A stretch of 64,000 nucleotides of DNA from Clostridium magnum DSM 2767 (GTDB lineage Bacteria; Bacillota; Clostridia; Clostridiales; Clostridiaceae): assembly GCF_001623875.1 (NCBI RefSeq), contig NZ_LWAE01000002.1, positions 1,054,001-1,118,000 of the forward strand. The letters are read 5' to 3'. Position numbers and translations under genes: made by a program. Of the stretch, positions 1 through 8,497 are shown one piece after another (the first letter of the stretch is position 1; each line of letters starts with the position of its first letter). The notes under the pieces were generated by a model. That model searched no databases. It saw nothing but the letters and a program-made list of their open reading frames with translations, and was not told where the DNA came from.

Positions 1-2
1 GT

Positions 3-1523
3 ATTTCTTGCTATGCAAAGCCTCTAATTGAACAAGGTAAAATTATAGATAAAGAAATAGTGAAATTTGTAGAGAATGGTTTATTTACAACATTAACAAA
101 TGTAAACTTTGATGCAGAAGTCCATGTAAGATTCTTGAAGGAATCACAAAAGATAAAGGAAATATTAAGAGATCAAGCACCAGAAGGCAACTATCCAGAT
201 GCAGCTACATACAATTTAAGCGATACAAAGGAAGAGATGTTAAAGGATTCAGTAAAGGCAGGAATTATGTATGATCAAGAACTTGATGCTGATATAAGAT
301 CCTTGAGATCAACAATATTATATGGATTAAAAGGGTTAGCTGCTTATGGACATCAAGCTAGGTTTATTAATTACAATAATGACCAAGTAGATAATATATA
401 TTTCTTAGGGTTAGAAGCTACTACAAATGATAGCTTGAGCTTGGATGATATGATACGTATGACTATGAGAGTAGGAGATATGAGCGTACAGGTAATGCAG
501 CTTTTAGATGAAGCTAATACTACTAGATACAAAAATCCTTCACCTCATAAAGTAAATGTTAATATTAAAAAAGGACCATTTATTATAGTATCTGGTCACG
601 ATTTAAGAGACTTAGAAATGCTCCTTGAGCAAACAGAAGGTAAAGGAATCAATATTTATACCCATGGTGAAATGTTACCATCACATGGATATCCAGAACT
701 TAAAAAATATAAACATTTAGTAGGCAACTTCGGTTCTGCATGGCAAAACCAACAAAAAGAATTCGATGGAATTCCAGGTTGTATTTTAATGACTACTAAT
801 TGCTTAATGAGGCCAAGAGAAACATATAAAGATAGGATATTTTCAACAAGTGTCGTAGGTTGGGATGGAATAAAGCATATAGATGTTTCAGAAGACGGAA
901 CTAAGGATTTTAGTGAAATAATAAATAAAGCATTAGAATTAGGTGGCTTTAAAGAAGATGAAGAAGAAAAAGAAATACTAGTGGGATTTGGACATCATGC
1001 TACACTATCCCATGCAGAAGCTATAGTAAATGCAGTTAAGGAAGGAAAGCTAAGACATTTCTTCTTAATAGGAGGTTGTGACGGAGCTAGACCAGGAAGA
1101 AGTTATTATACTGATTTTGCTAAAATGGTTCCAGAGGATTGTGTTATTCTTACTTTAGCTTGTGGAAAGTACAGATTTAATAAATTAGACTTTGGAACAG
1201 TAGCTGGATTACCAAGACTATTAGACGTAGGTCAATGTAATGATGCCTATTCAGCAGTTAGAATAGCTACTGCACTTGCAGATGCCTTTGAAACTGATGT
1301 AAATTCACTACCACTAACAATTGTACTTTCATGGTATGAACAAAAAGCTGTTGCTGACTTATTGGCATTGTTATCACTTGGAATAAAAGGAATATACTTA
1401 GGACCAACTTTACCAGCCTTTATATCTCCAAATGTATTACAGTATCTAGTAGATACCTTTGATATAAAACCAATAAGTACACCAGAGGATGATTTAAAGA
1501 GTTCACTTAAACAAACAAACTAA
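3..1523 (+). CDS. hcp: Hydroxylamine reductase / hybrid-cluster protein (Hcp), 5' end outside the window
   Basis: The reading frame is open from the first bases of the window, so the N-terminal iron-sulfur cluster region lies upstream; a GTG at 60 is an internal codon and not the start. Hcp family members reduce hydroxylamine or nitric oxide at a hybrid Fe-S-O cluster in the cytoplasm. The visible part carries the second helical bundle, then the Rossmann-like domains with family signatures: GHDLRDLE, YTHGEMLPSHGYPELKK, TTNCLMRP (cluster Cys), IGGCDGARPGR, LACGKYRFN, DVGQCNDAY and SWYEQKAV. The cluster-ligand Cys, Glu and His residues of these motifs look intact. Its 3' half and downstream flank are repeated at 7173-8159. 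The extra helical segment separates it from the shorter Hcp at 8498. Confidence 0.93.
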   Translation: MSCYAKPLIEQGKIIDKEIVKFVENGLFTTLTNVNFDAEVHVRFLKESQKIKEILRDQAPEGNYPDAATYNLSDTKEEMLKDSVKAGIMYDQELDADIRSLRSTILYGLKGLAAYGHQARFINYNNDQVDNIYFLGLEATTNDSLSLDDMIRMTMRVGDMSVQVMQLLDEANTTRYKNPSPHKVNVNIKKGPFIIVSGHDLRDLEMLLEQTEGKGINIYTHGEMLPSHGYPELKKYKHLVGNFGSAWQNQQKEFDGIPGCILMTTNCLMRPRETYKDRIFSTSVVGWDGIKHIDVSEDGTKDFSEIINKALELGGFKEDEEEKEILVGFGHHATLSHAEAIVNAVKEGKLRHFFLIGGCDGARPGRSYYTDFAKMVPEDCVILTLACGKYRFNKLDFGTVAGLPRLLDVGQCNDAYSAVRIATALADAFETDVNSLPLTIVLSWYEQKAVADLLALLSLGIKGIYLGPTLPAFISPNVLQYLVDTFDIKPISTPEDDLKSSLKQTN

Positions 1524-1925
1524 AGTGAAGGTTACTTCAATTTAGTTAGGGCAACTAGTCATGATATAAAATTATTGATGATAAAGAAGAGTTTGCAGCA
1601 AATTTTTAACTGTAAACTCTTTTTGTTCTAAGCTTGTTTGATTATTACATTGTGTAAACAGCATTTTAACACTTAAGCAGTTATTATTTATTATCACCTA
1701 TAAAATATATGGTTTAGCTTAAATATAATAATGGAATAGTACTAATATTATCTAAAAATCCATACTAAAATAAATTGTTGACATTTATATTTGTTTTTAC
1801 CCACTTTAAGAAGTTGTAGTTTTAAGATATATAATCTTACATAGATATAGCATATGACGTAATCTTCTTTTACGTAGTGACAGTTATAAGATATGTAAAT
1901 GGTAAATAATGTATTATGACTGTTT
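939..1925 (+). repeat. Direct repeat copy A (3' part of hcp and its downstream flank)
   Basis: This stretch aligns without gaps to 7173-8159 at a constant offset of 6234 bases. Similarity covers the last 195 codons of hcp, the terminator and roughly 400 bases of non-coding DNA, and fades near 1925. Blocks that are almost identical alternate with clearly diverged blocks, as expected for partial gene conversion. The two copies flank the whole ger operon. Confidence 0.9.
1587..1628 (+). terminator. Rho-independent terminator after hcp
   Basis: Arms aagagtttgcag and ctgtaaactctt enclose an 11-base loop and are followed by a T-rich run. The same structure is found in the repeat copy at 7821-7861. 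Confidence 0.75.
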
Positions 1926-2115
1926 TTGCACGAATGTTGGCGCTACCCCTATAACAAGATCTGTTCTTTTTGTGGTGAAAATAATTATTTATATTGAACT
2001 GTTGGCTAGATTCATAATATAGGAGCTCCTTAAAGGAATACTATAAAAAATAATGTGAAATAATATAATATAACGAATTTTTTCATTCCATAAACAAAAT
2101 ACTACATGCAAGGAT
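1629..2115. other. Intergenic stretch between hcp and the ger operon
   Basis: No gene was found in either strand. The left half belongs to the direct repeat shared with 7863-8159, so a promoter for gerA probably lies in the unique part after about 1930. No clear sporulation sigma-factor promoter could be singled out by eye. Confidence 0.5.
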
Positions 2116-3612
2116 GTGTATAATGTGGAAACCTCAAATCTTCAAGAAAATGTAAACATAATTAAAAATGGCATTGGCCCCAAAAACCCTATAGTAGTAA
2201 AAAATATTTTAATTGGAAGTGAACAACCTTTAGAGGCTGTCATTATATATATTAGCGGATTGGTTGATAACAAAATTATTAATGATGACCTTTTACAGCC
2301 TTTAATGTTTCAAATACATGAAAATCTAAATAATCATTCAAACTTAGCAGACTACATATGCAAAAGATATATTTCTGTAACTAATACAGAATTAGAGTCT
2401 GATATTAATAACATTGTATGTGCATTGCCAAGAGGAAAAACAGCTCTTTTAATAAATGGACTTTCAGACGCAATATTATTAGATACAGCTAAGCTACCTC
2501 AGCGTGCAGTAGAAGAACCTAGAAATGAAGTTACAATTAGAGGCTCTAGAGAGGGCTTTATAGAAGATATTGAGGTAAATATAAGTATACTGCGAAGAAG
2601 AATACCAGATAAGAACTTGGCAATCGAAAAATTTAGAACTGGAGTACGTTCGCAGACAGATGGGGCAATTTTATATATTCAGGATATAGCAGATCCTGAT
2701 ATAGTTAATCAATTAAAAGATAGAATTAATTCTATAAATGTAGATGAAGTAATATCTATTGGTATGCTACAGCAATATATTGAAAAACATGCCTATTCTA
2801 TGTTTCCTCAGGTCTATACTACAGAAAGACCGGACGTGATTGAAGCACATCTTATGGCGGGTAAAGTTGCTGTTACTATTGAAGGGACTCCTACCTTAAT
2901 AACCGTTCCTACTGGATTAATGGAATTTTTTCAAGCAGTAGGAGATTACTATGAAAGAACTATAGTATCCTCCTTTATAAGGATTCTTAGATTTCTTGCT
3001 GCCTGTATTGTATTATTTCTACCATCATTATATTTAATTTTATTGAAGTTTAATGCAGAACTTATACCAATAAAATTTCTAACACCCATAATTGAATCAA
3101 GAACAGGGATAGCTTTTACACCCTTTGCTGAAATAGTTTCAATGCAAATAATAGGAGAGTTTTTGAGAGAAGGTGGATTAAGGCTTCCAGGGAAGATAGG
3201 TCAGACTATAAGTGTTATAGGTGGAATTATTATAGGTGATGCTGCACTTAAAGCAAAAATAGTAAGTCCCTCTACTCTTTTCGTTATAGGAGTAGCAATA
3301 GTGTCCAGCTTTTTGATACCAAATTATGATATGGCCTCTGCAATAAGAATTTTACAGTATCCAATGCTGATAAGTGCAAACATTTTGGGTATATATGGTG
3401 TATCCATGGTATTGTTTGCACTGATGATTCATCTATTTTCATTAGATAGCTTTGGAGCACCTTATCTAGAATTTAAAAAGAATTATATGAAAGATATTTT
3501 TATACGGGCTCCTCTATGGAAATTCAATAAAAGACCTGAAAATACTCCCAATATTAATCCAATAAGACAAACAGATTTTAGAAGTTCATGGAATAAAGAA
3601 TCAAAAAAGTAA
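2116..3612 (+). CDS. gerAA: Spore germination receptor subunit A (GerA/SpoVAF family)
   Basis: The product of about 498 residues is the A subunit of a nutrient germinant receptor located in the spore inner membrane. It has the usual layout: a soluble N-terminal region, the conserved stretch with EVTIRGSREGFIED and TGVRSQTDGAILY, and a C-terminal membrane domain from about residue 280 with several hydrophobic helices (for example FIRILRFLAACIVLFLPSLY). A GTG at 2116 or a GTG at 2125 could be the start; both sit behind a modest aagga site. It is the first gene of an A-B-C receptor operon, 34 bases before the B subunit. Such operons are normally made in the forespore under sigma G, which cannot be confirmed here. 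Confidence 0.93.
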   Translation: MYNVETSNLQENVNIIKNGIGPKNPIVVKNILIGSEQPLEAVIIYISGLVDNKIINDDLLQPLMFQIHENLNNHSNLADYICKRYISVTNTELESDINNIVCALPRGKTALLINGLSDAILLDTAKLPQRAVEEPRNEVTIRGSREGFIEDIEVNISILRRRIPDKNLAIEKFRTGVRSQTDGAILYIQDIADPDIVNQLKDRINSINVDEVISIGMLQQYIEKHAYSMFPQVYTTERPDVIEAHLMAGKVAVTIEGTPTLITVPTGLMEFFQAVGDYYERTIVSSFIRILRFLAACIVLFLPSLYLILLKFNAELIPIKFLTPIIESRTGIAFTPFAEIVSMQIIGEFLREGGLRLPGKIGQTISVIGGIIIGDAALKAKIVSPSTLFVIGVAIVSSFLIPNYDMASAIRILQYPMLISANILGIYGVSMVLFALMIHLFSLDSFGAPYLEFKKNYMKDIFIRAPLWKFNKRPENTPNINPIRQTDFRSSWNKESKK

Positions 3613-3655
3613 TTAAACACCTTTTAAATAAGTTATACAAGAAAGAGTGAAGCAT

Positions 3656-4750
3656 ATGAATAAAAATGTAATGGATTTATTAACTCCTAATCAAGTAATG
3701 TGTGTATTGATTGGATATACTATGGGAGTAGGTATTTTATCTTTACCAAACTCTCTTGTAAAGGATGCCTATCAAGATGCATGGATATCTGCTGCATTAG
3801 GCGGAATATATCCTCTATATATGTCTTTAATAGCAATTTATATAAGCAATAAATTTCCAAAGGATAACATATTAATTTTAAGTAAAAGATTTTATGGGAA
3901 TTTTATTGGAAGTATATTTAATTTTATATTTTTAACATTCTTTGCAACCAATTTTATTTTCATTGCTTCAGGTTTTAGCAGTTTAAGCAGAGTTTATGCT
4001 ATTGACTTTTTAGCTCCTGAAAAAGTTGCCTTTTGCACAGTTTTTATTGCTTCATATGCTTCCTATAAAGGCTTAAAGACTTTGGGAAAAATAAATGAGT
4101 TTTTATTTTACATACAAATACTTTTAATTTTATCTTCCATAGGAGCAATACATAAAGGAAGCATTTTAAATATTCGCCCTATGTTTCAAAGTAGTTTATG
4201 GAATATACTGAAAAGTGTAAAGGAATCAATATTTTCCTATGGCGGTGTTGAAGCTATTTTTTTAATATATCCTTCCATAAATGATTCCAATAAAGTAAAT
4301 GTTGCCGTTTTAAAATATACAATGATCATAATTATTACGTATGTCTATGTAACCTTTATAACTATATTTTATTATGGTGTAGATATAATTCCAAAAAACT
4401 TATGGTCCTTTACCGCAGTCACCGAAAGCTTTAGTATAAGTCCTATAATTAATTTTAGATTTGTATTTATATTTATGTGGATTTTAATGTCTTTAAAACT
4501 AGCATCTAACTATTGTTATGCATCACTTATCGTACTAACTGATTTTTTTAAAAAGGTTCCTAAAATACGATTAATTGCCATAATTTATTGTGTTATAGTT
4601 TATTTTATTATAAAACTACCAAATGAGACAATAAGGAGACACTATATAGAAATCATTTTTCCTAAATATATAATTTTCACATTTACATACATATCTTTAA
4701 TAGCTCTACTAATATTCTTTAAGAAAGGTGAAAAAAATGAAAAAAACTAA
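3656..4750 (+). CDS. gerAB: Spore germination receptor subunit B (amino-acid permease-like)
   Basis: This is a polytopic membrane protein of about 364 residues with ten or so hydrophobic helices. It belongs to the GerAB/YndE branch of the APC permease superfamily, which senses or binds the germinant. The N-terminal MGVGILSLPNSL matches the first-helix signature of this family. A GTG at 3647 is in frame, but ATG 3656 fits the upstream agtgaag site equally well or better. The 3' end overlaps the start of the C subunit gene, so translation is likely coupled. Confidence 0.92.
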   Translation: MNKNVMDLLTPNQVMCVLIGYTMGVGILSLPNSLVKDAYQDAWISAALGGIYPLYMSLIAIYISNKFPKDNILILSKRFYGNFIGSIFNFIFLTFFATNFIFIASGFSSLSRVYAIDFLAPEKVAFCTVFIASYASYKGLKTLGKINEFLFYIQILLILSSIGAIHKGSILNIRPMFQSSLWNILKSVKESIFSYGGVEAIFLIYPSINDSNKVNVAVLKYTMIIIITYVYVTFITIFYYGVDIIPKNLWSFTAVTESFSISPIINFRFVFIFMWILMSLKLASNYCYASLIVLTDFFKKVPKIRLIAIIYCVIVYFIIKLPNETIRRHYIEIIFPKYIIFTFTYISLIALLIFFKKGEKNEKN

Positions 4751-5846
4751 TCTTTTTGCTCTAATAGTTATTTTTTTTACATTTATTTTTTTAGGGTTAG
4801 ACTTAAATCGTGTTCCTATAGAGGATCTAAGTGTTAAAGCTGGTGGCGGTTTTGATATAGAAAAAACCTCAGGAGGAAATGTCATATATAGAATACCTAA
4901 TGTCGTGTATATTTTTGAAGAAAATAAACCAGTCTCTAATAAGATACTAATTGGAACAGCCAGCACTGTTGGAGAAACTAGAGAAGATAGAGCAAATAGA
5001 TTAGATAAAAAAGAAGTTAGTGGTCATGAAAAATGTTATATACTAAGTGACAAAGTGGCCTCTTATGGAATTAAGCCTATATTAAATCTTCTCTATAAAG
5101 ATAGTCAATTAAATGATATTTGTATATTTGTTGTATGCAAAGGTGAAACCCTTCCATACTTACAATATAACGCTCAAGGATATTCTACTTCCTTGGAGTA
5201 CATAGAAGCACTAATTAATTCTTCAAAATACTATAATTTTTTTTCAGTGGATTATGACGCAACAAATGTATTTGTACGAGTAGGGGCAGAAGGAAGAAAT
5301 CTAATATTGCCATACATTGAGCTTAAAGAATCTGGACCGGAAATTGCTGGTTCTGTTATATTTAATAAAGATAAATTAGCAGCTAAGCTTGATATGAAAA
5401 ATACAAAAATAGCAAATTTACTAAGGTATGATGATGTAAAAGGTTTGCTTACAATACAAAAAAGCCCAAAGGAATATGTAAACTTTTATGCAACCTCCAT
5501 GCGAAAAGTAAGATGTAAAGTAATAGATGGTAAATATAATTTCTTTATTGATCTAAATATAAAAGGAGAGCCCATTTCAAATGAAATGTATAAAGATATG
5601 ATAACGGATTTACCTCAAATGGAAAAATTTGAAAAAGATATGGCTCTTGAAGTTGAAAAAATGTGCAATGATTTTATAGAAAAAATGAAGTATGGATATA
5701 AGGTTGACTGTCTGGAACTAGGAAGGGTGGCTGCAGCTACAACTGGCAGAAGAACTGGAGAGGATTGGAATAAAGTGATAGTAAATTCTAATATAACGGT
5801 AAATGTGTCGATGCATGTTAATCTTCATGGTAGAGGGGATTATTAG
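4737..5846 (+). CDS. gerAC: Spore germination receptor subunit C (Ger(x)C family)
   Basis: The protein of about 369 residues completes the receptor; GerC proteins are usually lipoproteins exposed on the outer face of the spore inner membrane. An N-terminal hydrophobic helix (LFALIVIFFTFIFLGLDLN) is followed by the family pattern IEDLSVKAGGGFDI and a mixed alpha/beta body ending in VNVSMHVNLHGRGDY. The lipobox cysteine normally found just before the IEDL-like motif is missing, since the sequence reads FLGLDLNRVPIEDL. The protein may therefore be held by its uncleaved helix. ATG 4737 follows an aaagg site; the upstream GTG 4728 overlaps that site. The gene overlaps gerAB by 14 bases. Confidence 0.9.
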   Translation: MKKTNLFALIVIFFTFIFLGLDLNRVPIEDLSVKAGGGFDIEKTSGGNVIYRIPNVVYIFEENKPVSNKILIGTASTVGETREDRANRLDKKEVSGHEKCYILSDKVASYGIKPILNLLYKDSQLNDICIFVVCKGETLPYLQYNAQGYSTSLEYIEALINSSKYYNFFSVDYDATNVFVRVGAEGRNLILPYIELKESGPEIAGSVIFNKDKLAAKLDMKNTKIANLLRYDDVKGLLTIQKSPKEYVNFYATSMRKVRCKVIDGKYNFFIDLNIKGEPISNEMYKDMITDLPQMEKFEKDMALEVEKMCNDFIEKMKYGYKVDCLELGRVAAATTGRRTGEDWNKVIVNSNITVNVSMHVNLHGRGDY

Positions 5847-5958
5847 GTTATATAAAAACACCAATATAAATGTATCGATGATTTAAACATAATACTCCTA
5901 TGGTATATTAATCATGAATCTACGATATTTGCATATTGGTAAATAAGAACGAGATTTC

Positions 5959-5985
5959 AAGAGCAGAAATTTCTGCTCTTTTTTA
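5959..5985 (+). terminator. Terminator of the ger operon
   Basis: A near-perfect hairpin with arms aagagcagaaa and tttctgctctt is followed by a T run. It lies about 110 bases after the gerC stop. Confidence 0.85.
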
Positions 5986-6226
5986 CTTTGATTGGTGATC
6001 TTACATATAGGATTGTTTCTATTATGACTTAATAATCGTATCTACGTGTTATCGAATGATTAAGATTATTATTTAGAAAAAGAATTCATTAATCAGCTTT
6101 ACAATATTAACAAAGTATCCATAAAGATGACATTAAACTGTAATACTTCATATTTAGCATTTATATATAAACTTAGTTAATTATTTATTGTACATATAAA
6201 GGATTAAATTTAGGAGGTAATTGAAA

Positions 6227-6313
6227 ATGTTAAAAAGAAGTGTTAAATTAATTGCATCTTTAGCTATTGTAGTATCATCATTAGGTGCAATAGGGGTACA
6301 GCCGAGATACGCG
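6227..6313 (+). pseudogene. Secreted-protein gene cut after its signal peptide
   Basis: Behind a strong taggaggt site, ATG 6227 opens a frame reading MLKRSVKLIASLAIVVSSLG and then AIGVQPRYA, a typical Gram-positive signal peptide. After 29 codons the sequence runs into the 5' end of a group II intron at 6314 and the frame stops at 6424 with unrelated residues. The rest of the exported protein was not found downstream, so the gene is broken and its function is unknown. Confidence 0.6.
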
Positions 6314-6760
6314 GTGCGTCCCGACAGGGCGCATATTCTAGCAGGTGGAACTCCTGTCAAGGTAAGGTTTACCAAATCGCCTTGTATCGAGTCTTGGAGG
6401 TGTTGCGGTAACGTAACATTTTAAGCGTAGACAGAAAGCTAGCGAGGTAGAATTGACTGGGTGGTAACCTAGCAGTGAATGGTATTGAGCTTCGAAAATC
6501 GGTTGGATGATGTGGCAGAAACGTTCACGTACGTGGAAAGCAACAGTTATTTGTGCGTTAATGCGAGTGCAAATAAACACATCCGGGTTCAGATATCCTA
6601 CCTAGCTAAATATTGAGAATATGAGGAAACTCTAGGAGGTCCTGACTGGTCTTTTCAAATGAAAAGTATGCAGTACAAACTCAAGAAGTAAGGAAGGTAA
6701 AAGCCAGCAAGAAGTCGAATACTCTTATAGTACTTTTGCTCCTTATAGTTTGAAATAAAT
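6314..6760 (+). mobile_element. 5' fragment of a group II intron (no intron-encoded protein)
   Basis: The stretch starts with gtgcgtcccgacagggcgca, which matches the conserved GUGYG 5' end and opening helix of bacterial group IIA/IIB introns. It continues with dense short helices and GNRA-like loops of the domain I type. The base composition is visibly richer in G and C than the neighbours. No reverse-transcriptase/maturase frame and no domain V hairpin were found before the duplicated segment starting at 6946, so only the 5' part remains. The right boundary is approximate. Confidence 0.65.
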
Positions 6761-6945
6761 GGGTAATATTTAGGAAAAGTTAAAAGGTAAAATGGCTAAA
6801 TAACATGGTTTTGAGGTGTTTTAAAATTATTTAAAATCATATAAGACGAACCAGTTGTTTGTAGGTTTGAAGTCGTTACTACAATATATGTCAATACAAT
6901 GATTCGTTAAAATCAGGATGATTATATTAGTAGTATACATTAAAG

Positions 6946-7168
6946 TTTCAACTCATGAGCTGTTAACTATATTCTGTGAAAGATGTTTTTTGAATAATGA
7001 ACAAAATCTAAGGAGAATGATAATAATGCAACCAATATGTAAAAAAGAATACCTTGAATTGAAACCACCCGAGGTTGGCGATACAGTGGCTGATAAGGAT
7101 AAAATTGTGAAGGCATTAAAACCCAAATACGGGAATGTATATATTTCTATTTCTACATTAAAATCTTA
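6946..7168 (+). repeat. Duplicate of the 5' region of the ASKHA gene (copy 1)
   Basis: These 223 bases match 13707-13929 without gaps and with only a few substitutions. The copied unit holds about 80 bases of leader, the aaggag ribosome-binding site and the first 47 codons of the ASKHA-protein gene. It ends abruptly where the hcp-derived copy begins. Confidence 0.92.
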
Positions 7169-7169
7169 A
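7026..7169 (+). pseudogene. 5' fragment of a corrinoid-activation-like ASKHA gene
   Basis: ATG 7026 has the same leader and ribosome-binding site as the full gene at 13787 and encodes almost the same first residues (MQPICKKEYLELKPPEVGD and on). It stops at TAA 7167, exactly at the junction with the hcp fragment. It may still be translated into a peptide of 47 residues, but it lacks the whole ATPase fold. Confidence 0.8.
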
Positions 7170-7172
7170 GAC

Positions 7173-7757
7173 TTAGGCGGATTTAAAGAAGATGAAGAAG
7201 AGAAAGAAATTCTAGTTGGCTTTGGTCATCACGCAACTTTATCTCATGCTGAAGCTATTGGAAATAGAGTTAAGGAAGGAAAGCTAAGACATTTCTTCTT
7301 AATAGGAGGTTGTGACGGAGCTAGACCAGGAAGAAGTTATTATACTGATTTTGCTAAAATGGTTCCAGAGGATTGTGTTATTCTTACTTTAGCTTGTGGA
7401 AAGTACAGATTTAATAAATTAGACTTTGGAACAGTAGCTGGATTACCAAGACTATTAGACGTAGGTCAATGTAATGATGCCTATTCAGCAGTTAGAATTG
7501 CTACAGCACTAGTAGATGCCTTTAATACAGATGTTAATTCTTTATCACTTACCATTGTACTTTTTTGGTATGAGCAGAAGGCTGTTGCTGATTTATTACC
7601 ACTCTTATCACTTGGAATAAAAGGAATGTACTTAGGACCAACTTTACCAGCCTTTATATCTCCAAATGTATTACAGTATCTAGTAGATACCTTTGATATA
7701 AAACCAATAAGTACACCAGAGGATGATTTAAAGAGTTCACTTAAACAAACAAAGTAA
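7173..7757 (+). pseudogene. 3' fragment of hcp (hybrid-cluster protein)
   Basis: The frame opens at the junction and encodes the C-terminal 194 residues of an Hcp, aligned throughout with codons 313-506 of the copy that enters at base 3. It keeps IGGCDGARPGR, LACGKYRFN and DVGQCNDAY but lacks the N-terminal cluster and the YTHGEMLPSHG region. One family residue is altered: SWYEQKA reads FWYEQKA. An ATG at 7359 could start a piece of 132 residues, but no ribosome-binding site supports it. Confidence 0.85.
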
Positions 7758-7820
7758 AGTGAAGTTTACTTCACTTTAGTTAGGGCAACTAGTCATGATA
7801 TAAAATTATTGATGATAAAG

Positions 7821-7861
7821 AAGAGTTTGCAGCAAATTTTTAACTGTAAACTCTTTTTGTT
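7821..7861 (+). terminator. Terminator after the hcp fragment
   Basis: It is the copy of the hairpin at 1587-1628, with intact arms and T run. Confidence 0.7.
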
Positions 7862-8497
7862 CTAAGCTTGTTTGATTATTACATTGTGTAAATAGCATTT
7901 TAATACTTAAGCAGTTATTATTTATTATCACCTATAAAATATATGGTTTAGCTTAAATATAATAATGGAATAGTACTAATATTATCTAAAAATCCATACT
8001 AAAATAAATTGTTGACATTTATATTTGTTTTTACCCACTTTAAGAAGTTGTGGTTTTAAGATATATAATCTTACATACATATAGCATATGACGTAATCTT
8101 CTTTTACGGAGCAACAGTTATAAGACATATAAATGGTAGATAATGTAGCATGACTGTTTTTACACGTGTAAATCGTTGCTGTACCCCATATTCAATAAAT
8201 CTAAGTTTAGTGATATTAAACCTTATTAGTGAGTGTTATAAATAATTGCTGTTATATATATTATTAAATATAATAGAATTTTTTTACAGATATAAAGGAA
8301 ATTTGTAGTCACTTGTAGAATATAATACTTAACTTAGTAATAATGTCATATAACAAATGTTACCAAATCAATTCAATTATTTATGATATTATGTAGCTAT
8401 ATTTAATGTACTAAGACTACGTAGTAAAAGGAACGAAAAGTAAATCCAGAATCTTGATTACATGGAAATAGTACTAATTTAAAAGGAGAGATGATGT
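7862..8497. other. Intergenic stretch upstream of the short hcp
   Basis: The first 300 bases belong to the direct repeat. The remainder (about 8160-8480) is unique, very AT-rich and holds no convincing gene; it must contain the promoter of the short hcp at 8498. No clear regulator site was recognised. Confidence 0.5.

Larger units (their letters stand above)
7173..8159 (+). repeat. Direct repeat copy B (3' part of hcp and flank)
   Basis: This is the partner of 939-1925 at offset 6234, with no insertion or deletion. About 7270-7490 and 7600-8090 are nearly identical to copy A, while 7173-7265 and 7490-7600 carry many silent changes. Confidence 0.9.

Noticed and set aside
60..62. GTG 60 as the start of the first hcp
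   Set aside because: The frame is open to the window edge, and the residues upstream (ISCYAKPLIEQGKIID) continue the Hcp helical domain, so the gene begins outside.
6338..6580. Minus-strand frame of 80 residues over the intron fragment
   Set aside because: It has no ribosome-binding site and lies in structured non-coding RNA sequence.
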